This document shows positions 1-5,917 of a stretch of DNA of 6,852 bases, in pieces. The stretch is from assembly GCA_030536565.1 (NCBI GenBank), contig JAUNPT010000124.1, positions 1-6,852 of the forward strand. The letters are read 5' to 3'. The notes below the pieces were generated by a model, which was given only the letters and a program-made list of their open reading frames with translations, was not told the DNA's origin and did not search any database. Origin of the DNA: Eubacteriales bacterium. Its GTDB lineage: Bacteria > Bacillota > Clostridia > Lachnospirales > Lachnospiraceae. The position numbers and the translations under genes were made by a program. How positions within the stretch are numbered: the stretch's first letter is position 1; the number at the start of each line of letters is the position of its first letter.

Positions 1-2
1 AT

Positions 3-749
3 GAAAAATCCCGGAAGGAAACTTTTTTGTACCATGAAAAATGCAAAAATTTCATCAGTCTGCGTTCATGCATTGAAAAAAGAAGACAGACAAAATATGA
101 ATTTTGTGACGGGGAAATATATAATGTTACAGCGGTACCGTTTTACGTAATTGATAATGATAAGGAATACATGGTGTCACTGGAGCTGGTTAGCAGACTT
201 TCAAATGATATGGTGCTTCAGGCAAACAGCATTGGCCCATTTTCAGAAAAGGTGGAGTTAATTACAAGAAATATGTATGAGGATTCATTGACAGGAGTTA
301 ATAACCGGAGATATTTTGATGAAAAGAGATTTCTATATAAACTGGATTATAATAATTTACATAGGATTGGTTTTCTTTTGATTGACGTTAACAGGTTTAA
401 GGAAGTAAATGACACATATGGTCATATAATAGGAGACGAGCTGCTAAAAGCAGTTGCCAGTATGCTTAATACAAATATAAATAATGAAAATGACAGTGTA
501 ATAAGAATAGGTGGAGATGAATTTTTAGTTGTAATAACTGGCTGTGAAGAAGCAGATTTAAAAACAAAGCGGCAGCAGCTGAAGTGCGGAGCAGACCAAA
601 TTATATTGAAGGATTGCAAAAAGCTCAGGATATCGCTTGCAGTCGGAGAAGCTTATTGTGGGGATTTTGATGGCAGTCAGGAACAAATAAAGATGCTTGT
701 GGCGCAGGCAGATGAGAGAATGTATAAGGATAAAAGGACAGGATATTAA
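3..749 (+). CDS. GGDEF-domain diguanylate cyclase, 5'-truncated by window edge
   Basis: This gene likely makes cyclic di-GMP from two GTP. The frame is open to the left edge, so the real start lies outside the window; a TTG at 27 is only an in-frame codon and is not supported as a start. Numbering from that TTG, residues 1-70 form a PAS-like sensor remnant (C-K-N-x-I-S-x-R, then VTAVP) resembling the region I associate with Lachnospiraceae GGDEF proteins; this is from memory. The GGDEF domain covers about 82-238. It has the entry motif DSLTGVNNRR (87-96), metal-binding D120, GHIIGDELL (132-140), an intact GGDEF signature (162-166) and the closing ADERMYKDK (228-236). The inhibitory I-site position, five residues before GGDEF, reads NEND rather than RxxD, so product inhibition through that site is unlikely. 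No membrane segment is visible in the part present. The gene ends 85 bp before a strong terminator. Confidence 0.9.
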   Translation, partial: EKSRKETFLYHEKCKNFISLRSCIEKRRQTKYEFCDGEIYNVTAVPFYVIDNDKEYMVSLELVSRLSNDMVLQANSIGPFSEKVELITRNMYEDSLTGVNNRRYFDEKRFLYKLDYNNLHRIGFLLIDVNRFKEVNDTYGHIIGDELLKAVASMLNTNINNENDSVIRIGGDEFLVVITGCEEADLKTKRQQLKCGADQIILKDCKKLRISLAVGEAYCGDFDGSQEQIKMLVAQADERMYKDKRTGY

Positions 750-769
750 TATAATATATAGAAAAACTA

Positions 770-798
770 TTGGAAAAAACCAACTTGTGTGTTAATAT
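770..798 (+). promoter_or_regulatory. possible sigma-A promoter upstream of the terminator
   Basis: TTGGAA (770-775), a 17-bp spacer and TAATAT (793-798) form a moderate match to a vegetative promoter, in a very AT-rich stretch where chance matches are common. If it is real, a transcript starting near 805 would meet the terminator at 834-889 after about 30 nt. That is the layout of an attenuated leader for the glp operon. Confidence 0.25.
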
Positions 799-833
799 AA
801 TAATATAAACAAATAATTTGCGTGAGAAGATGA

Positions 834-889
834 GTCCAGCAATTAAAAGCTGCCTTGAAGGTGGCTTAATTGCTGGGCTTTTTTTCTTT
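834..889 (+). terminator. strong rho-independent terminator (possible glp attenuator)
   Basis: The arms 834-846 and 866-878 pair over 13 bp: CCAGCAATTAA with TTAATTGCTGG, plus an outer G-C pair and a G-T pair. The intervening bases can fold into an inner GC-rich stem (about 849-865). A run of seven T follows at 879-885, with more T to 889. There is no A-run on the 5' side, so it should act only on the plus strand. It may simply end the GGDEF transcript, or it may be a controlled terminator in a glp leader. Confidence 0.85.
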
Positions 890-981
890 ATAGATTCGGA
901 TGTCGAAAGGTCATAATTTTAAGTTTGTGCAATATTCCAATACAATATTACAAGATGACCTTTCGACCCCCAAATCTATAA
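888..981. repeat. 94-bp long-armed inverted repeat
   Basis: The 27-nt arms 888-914 and 955-981 are complementary at 24 of 27 positions. The outer 9 bp (TTATAGATT / AATCTATAA) and inner 13 bp (GTCGAAAGGTCAT / ATGACCTTTCGAC) are perfect, with a small mismatched section between. The 40-nt centre can form a further stem: TTGT and AATATT (925-936) against AATATT and ACAA (944-953). No T-run follows, so it is not a terminator. It could be a small dispersed palindromic repeat, a MITE-like element or an operator/leader structure. Confidence 0.75.
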
Positions 982-982
982 G
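955..982 (+). promoter_or_regulatory. candidate glp operon promoter in the right repeat arm
   Basis: ATGACC (955-960; four of six bases match TTGACA), a 16-bp spacer and TATAAG (977-982; five of six match TATAAT) would start a transcript around 989. The leader before the first glp gene would then be only about 25 nt. It lies wholly within and at the edge of the right arm of the inverted repeat, so the dyad could be an operator. Confidence 0.35.
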
Positions 983-998
983 AAATGCGTAATAGCAG

Positions 999-1004
999 AA
1001 AGGG
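999..1004 (+). promoter_or_regulatory. ribosome binding site that sets the glpA start
   Basis: AAAGGG at 999-1004 lies 8 nt before ATG 1013. It overlaps the in-frame GTG at 1004 and therefore cannot serve that codon. This argues for the ATG start. Confidence 0.7.
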
Positions 1005-1012
1005 TGACAAAT

Positions 1013-2530
1013 ATGTATGATGTTTTGATAATCGGTGCAGGCGTAACAGGAAGCGCAGTGGCAAGGGAATTATCCAGGTATAAGCTTAAGATTGCGGTGA
1101 TGGAAAGATGTTCAGATATATGCGAGGGAACCTCCAAAGCTAACAGTGGAATTGTTCATGCTGGACATGATGCTAAGCCGGGGAGCCTGAAGGCAAAACT
1201 TAATGTGGAGGGAAATAAGATGATGGAAGCTTTGTCAAAAGAGCTGGATTTTCCATACAGAAAAAATGGTTCATTGGTGTTATGCTTCGATAAGGCACAG
1301 ACAGGGGAGCTTAAAAAACTCTACGAACAGGGCATTAAGAATGGCGTTAAAAATCTTTCTTTGATGTCGGCAGATGAGACAAGAAAGCTTGAACCAGAGA
1401 TTTCAGAGAAAGTTGTTGCAGCATTATATGCGCCGGAAGGGGGAATTGTATGTCCGTTTGGACTTACTATTGCATTAGCTGAAAATGCGGCAGTTAATGG
1501 GGTGGAATTTCATCTTGGAGCCCAGGTTAGCGCAGTAGAAAAAATATCCAAAAAAGATACAGAAGGCTATAGGGTCTATGTAAAAGAAACTGATAACAGG
1601 TTTTCGTCTATATATGAAGATAGAATTGGAATAACCTGCATGGAAAAGACATATGAAGCAAAGGTTGTTATAAACTGTGCGGGGGTATATGCAGATGTAT
1701 TTCATAACATGGTAAGTAATGAAAAAATTCATATAATTCCAAGAAAAGGTGAATACTGCCTTATGGATAAAAATGTCGGAAAGCTTGTAGACAAAACAAT
1801 ATTCCAGCTTCCAACAGCACTTGGCAAAGGCGTTCTTGTAACGCCTACTGTTCATGGTAATCTTTTAGTGGGGCCATCAGCAGTAGATGTAGATGATTAT
1901 GAGGAAACAGCCACAACGTCAGAGGGGCTTGCAGATATTATGAGCAGAGCGGCTCTAAGCGTAAGTAAGCTTCCAAACCGCCAGACGATTACATCATTTG
2001 CAGGCTTGCGGGCTCATGAGGAAAAGGGGGACTTTGTAATTGGTGAAGTGAGTGGAGCAGAGGGCTATGTAGATGTGGCGGGAATTGAATCACCGGGACT
2101 TACCTGTGCACCAGCAATAGGAAGGTACGTTACATCAATTGTAATAAACATTTTAAATAGAAGAAATGCTGTTGAAGAAAAAACAGATTTTATAGCTAAC
2201 AGAAAGGGTATTCCAAATGTGATGGCGCTTTCTGCTGAAGAAAGACAGAGGCTTATAGAGAAAAATCCTGCCTATGGCAATATAATATGCAGGTGTGAGA
2301 TGGTAACAGAAGGGGAAATAAGAGATGCTATAAGGCGGCCGTTGGGAGCATCTACATTAGACGGTATTAAGAGAAGAACCAGAGCAGGAATGGGGAGATG
2401 TCAGGCAGGCTTTTGTTCACCAAAAACAGTTTCAATTCTTGCAGAGGAATTACAGGTACCTGAAGAATTTATTACAAAATGTGGCGGAAAATCAGGCTTT
2501 TTATATGGAAATACGAGGAGGTGTAGATAA
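1013..2530 (+). CDS. glpA: GlpA-like FAD-dependent glycerol-3-phosphate dehydrogenase with [2Fe-2S] domain
   Basis: A DAO-family flavoprotein of 505 aa, predicted to oxidise sn-glycerol-3-phosphate to dihydroxyacetone phosphate. The start is ATG 1013 (ribosome binding site AAAGGG, 8 nt spacing), so the protein opens MYDVLIIGAG as usual in the family. The FAD-binding GAGVTG is at residues 8-13, with acidic E31 at the end of the second strand and TSKANSGIVHAG at 40-51. The C-terminal region from about 420 is a BFD-like [2Fe-2S] domain with ligands C426-x-C428 and C463-x4-C468, as in anaerobic GlpA. There is no signal peptide or membrane segment, so it is cytoplasmic unless anchored by a partner. 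It overlaps the next gene by 1 nt (TAATG), implying translational coupling. Related DAO enzymes act on other 2-hydroxy acids (LhgO type), but the glpK context and the Fe-S domain favour glycerol-3-phosphate. Confidence 0.85.
   Translation: MYDVLIIGAGVTGSAVARELSRYKLKIAVMERCSDICEGTSKANSGIVHAGHDAKPGSLKAKLNVEGNKMMEALSKELDFPYRKNGSLVLCFDKAQTGELKKLYEQGIKNGVKNLSLMSADETRKLEPEISEKVVAALYAPEGGIVCPFGLTIALAENAAVNGVEFHLGAQVSAVEKISKKDTEGYRVYVKETDNRFSSIYEDRIGITCMEKTYEAKVVINCAGVYADVFHNMVSNEKIHIIPRKGEYCLMDKNVGKLVDKTIFQLPTALGKGVLVTPTVHGNLLVGPSAVDVDDYEETATTSEGLADIMSRAALSVSKLPNRQTITSFAGLRAHEEKGDFVIGEVSGAEGYVDVAGIESPGLTCAPAIGRYVTSIVINILNRRNAVEEKTDFIANRKGIPNVMALSAEERQRLIEKNPAYGNIICRCEMVTEGEIRDAIRRPLGASTLDGIKRRTRAGMGRCQAGFCSPKTVSILAEELQVPEEFITKCGGKSGFLYGNTRRCR
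2515..2523 (+). promoter_or_regulatory. strong ribosome binding site inside the end of glpA
   Basis: GAGGAGGTG at 2515-2523, with a 6-nt gap to ATG 2530, lies within the last codons of glpA. It supports the overlapping start of the second gene. Confidence 0.75.
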
Positions 2531-3855
2531 TGCAGATACATGATATTGTTATAATCGGCGGCGGACCAGCGGGGCTGGCGGCAGCAGTTTCAGCACGTAA
2601 ACATGGAATTGAGGATATTTTGATAATTGAACGTGATGACCAGCTGGGCGGAATTTTAAATCAGTGTATACATAATGGCTTTGGTCTGCATACCTTCCAT
2701 GAGGAGCTTACCGGGCCGGAATATGCCGAGAGGTATATTGAGCAGGTGCAGGAAGAAAGGATCAGGTATGTCCTTAATACTATAGTAGCGGATATATCAG
2801 ATACAGAAAAATGTGAAGAAGCTTCGGGAAGAAAAATAAAGCTTATAACGATGATGAATAAGGAGCAGGGAATGGTTCAGACAGGTGCAAGAGCTGTTAT
2901 TCTTGCAATGGGCTGCAGGGAGCGTTCCAGAGGAGCGTTAAATATTCCTGGTTACAGACCGGCTGGTATATATTCAGCAGGAACAGCACAAAGATATGTG
3001 AACATGGAGGGAAAGCTTCCGGGTAAGGAGGTAGTGATTTTAGGCTCGGGCGACATAGGACTTATTATGGCGAGACGAATGACGCTGGAAGGCGCTAAAG
3101 TAAAAGCCGTAGCCGAGCTTATGCCATATTCGGGAGGTTTGCGCCGCAATATTGTTCAATGTCTTGATGATTATGGAATACCATTAAAGCTTAGTCATAC
3201 AGTGGTTAATATAAAAGGAAAAGAAAGAGTTGAAGGAATTACGCTTGCACAGGTAGATGAAAAGGGAAGACCAATTTCAGGGACAGAAGAAGATATTTCC
3301 TGTGATACACTTCTGCTGTCGGTAGGTCTTATTCCTGAAAACGAGCTTTCATCGCAGGCAGGCGTTGATATTAATCCTGTAACAAATGGCCCTGTGGTTA
3401 ATGAAAGCCTTGAAACCAGTATTGAAGGTGTGTTTGCATGTGGAAATGTGCTTCATGTACATGACCTTGTCGATTATGTGTCACAGGAGGCAGCTGCTGC
3501 TGGCCGGGAGGCGGCTTTGTATGTGAAAGGGCTGATGAAAAAGAAGGGCATGGAGATAACATTAAAAGGTGAGCAGGGAGTACGTTATACGGTACCTTCC
3601 ACAATATGTATAGACAGAATGGACAAATTGCAGATTGTCCGTTTCCGGGTGGGCAGTGTTTATTCTGATGCAAGGATTGTAGTGTATGCTGGAGAGCATG
3701 AGGTTATGGAACTAAAGAGAAGGATTATGGCACCAGGAGAGATGGAACAGATTCAGATAAAGAGGGAAGAACTGCAGGAGCTGGCTGACAGTCATATTTT
3801 AAATAATCAGCTTGTTATCAGAATTGAAGAATGCGGGGTGAAGAAAAATGGGTGA
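2530..3855 (+). CDS. FAD/NAD(P)-binding oxidoreductase, electron-transfer partner of GlpA
   Basis: A 441-aa pyridine-nucleotide-disulfide-oxidoreductase-fold protein. The N-terminal FAD motif is GGGPAG (10-15), with E34 in the LIIER strand. The conserved stretch GGILNQCIHNGFGL (40-53) has a lone Cys46 in place of a CxxxxC redox disulfide, so this is not a thioredoxin- or lipoamide-type enzyme. A second nucleotide site, GSGDIG (172-177), followed by a hydrophobic helix, fits NAD(P)H. The C-terminal FAD motif is GVFACGN (300-306). From about 335 a tail of roughly 100 residues follows that I do not recognise. By position it replaces E. coli GlpB, to which it shows no clear likeness. It probably passes electrons between the GlpA-like subunit and NAD(P) or another carrier (inference). 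It starts on the last base of the glpA stop codon and overlaps the following gene by 8 nt. Confidence 0.82.
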   Translation: MQIHDIVIIGGGPAGLAAAVSARKHGIEDILIIERDDQLGGILNQCIHNGFGLHTFHEELTGPEYAERYIEQVQEERIRYVLNTIVADISDTEKCEEASGRKIKLITMMNKEQGMVQTGARAVILAMGCRERSRGALNIPGYRPAGIYSAGTAQRYVNMEGKLPGKEVVILGSGDIGLIMARRMTLEGAKVKAVAELMPYSGGLRRNIVQCLDDYGIPLKLSHTVVNIKGKERVEGITLAQVDEKGRPISGTEEDISCDTLLLSVGLIPENELSSQAGVDINPVTNGPVVNESLETSIEGVFACGNVLHVHDLVDYVSQEAAAAGREAALYVKGLMKKKGMEITLKGEQGVRYTVPSTICIDRMDKLQIVRFRVGSVYSDARIVVYAGEHEVMELKRRIMAPGEMEQIQIKREELQELADSHILNNQLVIRIEECGVKKNG

Positions 3856-4231
3856 AAATATGGATAGAACAAGAGAGCTTACCTGTATATGCTGTCCGTT
3901 AGGCTGCAGACTGACTGTTACAGGAAATGCTGAAACAAAGGAGCTTAATGTGACTGGGAATACATGTCCAAGAGGTGCAGATTATGCGGTAAAAGAAGTG
4001 ACAGACCCAAGAAGAATAGTGACCTCTACTGTGGCGGTGGAGAATGGCGTGCTGCCAGTGGTTTCAGTTAAAACAGCAGGAGATATCCCTAAAAATAAAA
4101 TATTTTTATGCATGGAACAGCTGGAGCATGCGCGTGTAAGTGCGCCTGTAAGTATTGGGGATATAGTTTTACCCGATATTGCAGATACAGGTGTTGCAAT
4201 TATAGCTACAAAGAATGTAAAATGTAAATAA
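3848..4231 (+). CDS. DUF1667-type small cysteine protein of the glp operon
   Basis: A 127-aa protein with an N-terminal cysteine cluster: C13-x2-C16-P-x-G-C20, then CPRG at C40, and an extra C15 inside the cluster. CxxCPxGC...CPRG is the pattern of DUF1667 proteins found beside this type of GlpA/oxidoreductase pair. It resembles the N-terminal Fe-S site of molybdopterin oxidoreductases, so it could hold an Fe-S cluster or zinc; which one cannot be told from the sequence. The rest (about 45-123) is a small mixed domain ending in an IGDIVLPDIADTGVAIIAT stretch. It overlaps the gene before it by 8 nt, so the two are very probably made together. ATG 3848 is preceded by GGGGTGAAG (3835-3843). ATG 3860, after GGGTGA, is a fair alternative giving 123 aa. 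It is too small, and has too few cysteines, to be a GlpC homologue. Confidence 0.8.
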   Translation: MGENMDRTRELTCICCPLGCRLTVTGNAETKELNVTGNTCPRGADYAVKEVTDPRRIVTSTVAVENGVLPVVSVKTAGDIPKNKIFLCMEQLEHARVSAPVSIGDIVLPDIADTGVAIIATKNVKCK

Positions 4232-4296
4232 GATAGTAATGCAGGATAAAACATTTGCCATAGTTTATGGGGGCTGTGGCAGGATTGGAGACAGGA

Positions 4297-5790
4297 ATGG
4301 GAAAATATATTATGGCATTGGATCAGGGTACGACCAGCTCCAGATGTATTATTTATGATTATCATGGAAATGTGTGCTCTGTGGCACAGAAGGAATTTGA
4401 ACAGATATATCCAAAGGCTGGCTGGATTGAGCATAATCCTATGGAAATATGGTCGTCACAGCTGGGGGTTGCTATGGAAGCACTGGTTATGGCAGGGCTG
4501 ACTTATCGTGATATAAGTGGAATTGGGATTACTAATCAGCGGGAAACTACAATTGTGTGGAATAAGGAAACAGGAGTACCTGTGTATAACGCAATAGTAT
4601 GGCAGTGCCGGAGAACAGCAAAAAGAATTGACAGACTGGTTGCAGATGGATTGACAGACAAGGTAAGGAATACAACCGGACTTGTACCAGACGCATATTT
4701 CAGTGCGTCTAAGATTGAGTGGATTCTTGATAATGTTGAAGGGGCAAGACAGGACGCAGAAGATGGCAGGTTGTTGTTTGGAACGGTTGATTCGTGGCTT
4801 GTGTGGAAGCTTACGAAGGGGAAGGTACATATTACAGATTATACGAATGCATCAAGAACTATGCTTTTTGATATTCATAAGTTAGACTGGGACAGCAGTC
4901 TTTTAGAATATTTTTCAATCCCAAGGCAGATGCTTCCAGAGGTTAAGCCTTCAAGTTATATATATGGACATACAGACGCAACAGTTATCGGTGGAGAAAT
5001 TCCAATTGCAGGGATTGCGGGAGACCAGCAGGCAGCATTATTTGGACAATGCTGTTTTGATGCGGGAGAGGCAAAGAATACATATGGTACAGGCTGCTTT
5101 TTACTTATGAATACAGGAGAAAATGCGATTACGTCCAAGAATGGTTTGATTACAACAATTGCTGCTACAGCACAGGGGCAAATCCAATATGCACTGGAAG
5201 GAAGTGTATTTGTGGCGGGGGCTGCGATTCAGTGGCTCAGAGACAGTATGAGAATGTTAAAGACGTCAGCACAGTCACAGGAGTATGCACAGGCTGTTAA
5301 GGATACAGAGGGTGTGTATCTTGTTCCGGCATTTACTGGACTTGGTGCACCATACTGGGATCAGTACGCGAGGGGGACTATTGTTGGAATTACGAGGGGC
5401 TGTAAGAAAGAGCATTTTATCAGAGCAGCTCTTGAATCTATTGATTATCAGGTGGCAGATGTTCTTCATGCTATGGAAGAAGATTCTGATATCCATCTTA
5501 GAAGCCTTAAGGTAGATGGAGGCGCCAGTGCCAATGATTTTCTTATGCAGTTTGAGGCAGATATTCTAAATACAGAGGTTCATCGTCCAAAGAGTGTGGA
5601 AACGACTTCTCTTGGGGCGGCTTATCTTGCAGGGCTGGCGACAGGATACTGGAAAAATCAGGAGGAAATAAAAAAGAACTGGGAACTGGGCAGAAGTTTT
5701 CTGCCAGATATGTGCAGGGAAAAAAGAACAGAGCTTCTTAAGGGCTGGAAAAAAGCAGTTAAGTGCGCCAGAATATGGGCAGAGGATTAA
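4297..5790 (+). CDS. glpK: glycerol kinase
   Basis: An ATP-dependent FGGY-family kinase that converts glycerol to sn-glycerol-3-phosphate. ATG 4297 is preferred, giving 497 aa: GGAG (4287-4290) lies 6 nt ahead and the protein opens MGKYIMALDQGTTSSR like its homologues. The in-frame ATG 4267 has no ribosome binding site and would add ten unlike residues. Key residues are phosphate-binding DQGTTSSR (9-16), glycerol-contacting NQRET (80-84) and Y134, TMLFDIHKLDWD (188-199), catalytic D243 in GIAGDQQAALFGQ (239-251), GSVFVAGAAIQWLRD (302-316) and GLGAPYWD. The loop 223-233, where Gram-positive kinases carry the YHF motif with the HPr-phosphorylated His, reads YGHTDATVIGG, and the E. coli FBP-binding loop is absent too. 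It lies 65 nt after the DUF1667 gene with no terminator between, so it probably shares that transcript and feeds the dehydrogenase. Confidence 0.96.
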   Translation: MGKYIMALDQGTTSSRCIIYDYHGNVCSVAQKEFEQIYPKAGWIEHNPMEIWSSQLGVAMEALVMAGLTYRDISGIGITNQRETTIVWNKETGVPVYNAIVWQCRRTAKRIDRLVADGLTDKVRNTTGLVPDAYFSASKIEWILDNVEGARQDAEDGRLLFGTVDSWLVWKLTKGKVHITDYTNASRTMLFDIHKLDWDSSLLEYFSIPRQMLPEVKPSSYIYGHTDATVIGGEIPIAGIAGDQQAALFGQCCFDAGEAKNTYGTGCFLLMNTGENAITSKNGLITTIAATAQGQIQYALEGSVFVAGAAIQWLRDSMRMLKTSAQSQEYAQAVKDTEGVYLVPAFTGLGAPYWDQYARGTIVGITRGCKKEHFIRAALESIDYQVADVLHAMEEDSDIHLRSLKVDGGASANDFLMQFEADILNTEVHRPKSVETTSLGAAYLAGLATGYWKNQEEIKKNWELGRSFLPDMCREKRTELLKGWKKAVKCARIWAED

Positions 5791-5794
5791 TAAT

Positions 5795-5825
5795 CTGGCT
5801 ATACAAAACACAATAACTGGATATA
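5795..5825 (+). repeat. short direct repeat upstream of the ECF promoter
   Basis: CTGGCTATA (5795-5803) and CTGGATATA (5817-5825) match at eight of nine positions. They start 22 bp apart, about two helical turns, and lie upstream of the candidate -35 box. They could be paired regulator sites, but short AT-rich repeats also arise by chance. Confidence 0.3.
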
Positions 5826-5836
5826 AAATAAAAACA

Positions 5837-5851
5837 AAAATTGGCAATTTT
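5837..5851. promoter_or_regulatory. dyad overlapping the -35 box (possible operator)
   Basis: AAAATTG-G-CAATTTT is a perfect 15-bp dyad and contains the proposed -35 TTGGCA. With a one-base centre it is better read as a DNA-level protein site than as an RNA hairpin. No T-run follows, so it is not a glpK terminator. Confidence 0.35.
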
Positions 5852-5869
5852 AAAATGGTCAGATAATAT
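5841..5869 (+). promoter_or_regulatory. candidate sigma-A promoter for the ECF S-component gene
   Basis: TTGGCA (5841-5846; five of six to consensus) is followed after 17 bp by TAATAT (5864-5869). The overlapping GATAAT at 5862-5867, with a 15-bp spacer, is another reading of the same -10. The predicted start near 5876 leaves a leader of about 40 nt, too short for a known riboswitch. Confidence 0.45.
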
Positions 5870-5880
5870 ATATGATATCT
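5861..5880. promoter_or_regulatory. imperfect palindrome over the -10 / start region
   Basis: This 20-bp stretch has outer arms AGATA and TATCT and an inner ATATAT core; 16 of 20 positions are palindromic. It covers the proposed -10 box and likely transcription start, where a repressor would act. Its AT-richness lowers its significance. Confidence 0.3.
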
Positions 5881-5917
5881 CCAAGTTAATAAATATAAAA
5901 CAAGGGAGACATCAGGT

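Noticed and set aside
1..3. ATG at the first base of the window as a gene start
   Set aside because: It is in a different frame from the GGDEF protein, whose frame stays open to the window edge.
1004..1012. GTG at 1004 as the glpA start
   Set aside because: It overlaps the AAAGGG ribosome binding site and adds three residues before the usual MYDVLIIGAG start; ATG 1013 has good spacing.
750..1012. CcpA cre site or a known riboswitch in the glp upstream gap
   Set aside because: I found no good cre-like sequence and no conserved riboswitch core; only the terminator and the inverted repeat stand out.
1475..1855. 126-codon minus-strand open frame inside glpA
   Set aside because: It lies entirely within a strong coding gene and has no family resemblance.
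4252..4270. Small hairpin CCATA-GTT-TATGG between the DUF1667 and glpK genes
   Set aside because: A five-bp stem with no T-run is too weak for a terminator and is likely chance.
4267..4296. ATG at 4267 as the glpK start
   Set aside because: It has no ribosome binding site and adds ten residues unlike glycerol kinases; ATG 4297 has GGAG 6 nt ahead and the family's normal N-terminus.
3982..4434. 150-codon minus-strand open frame
   Set aside because: It lies antisense across the DUF1667 and glpK genes, has no recognisable domain, and its composition is what a shadow of real coding sequence gives.
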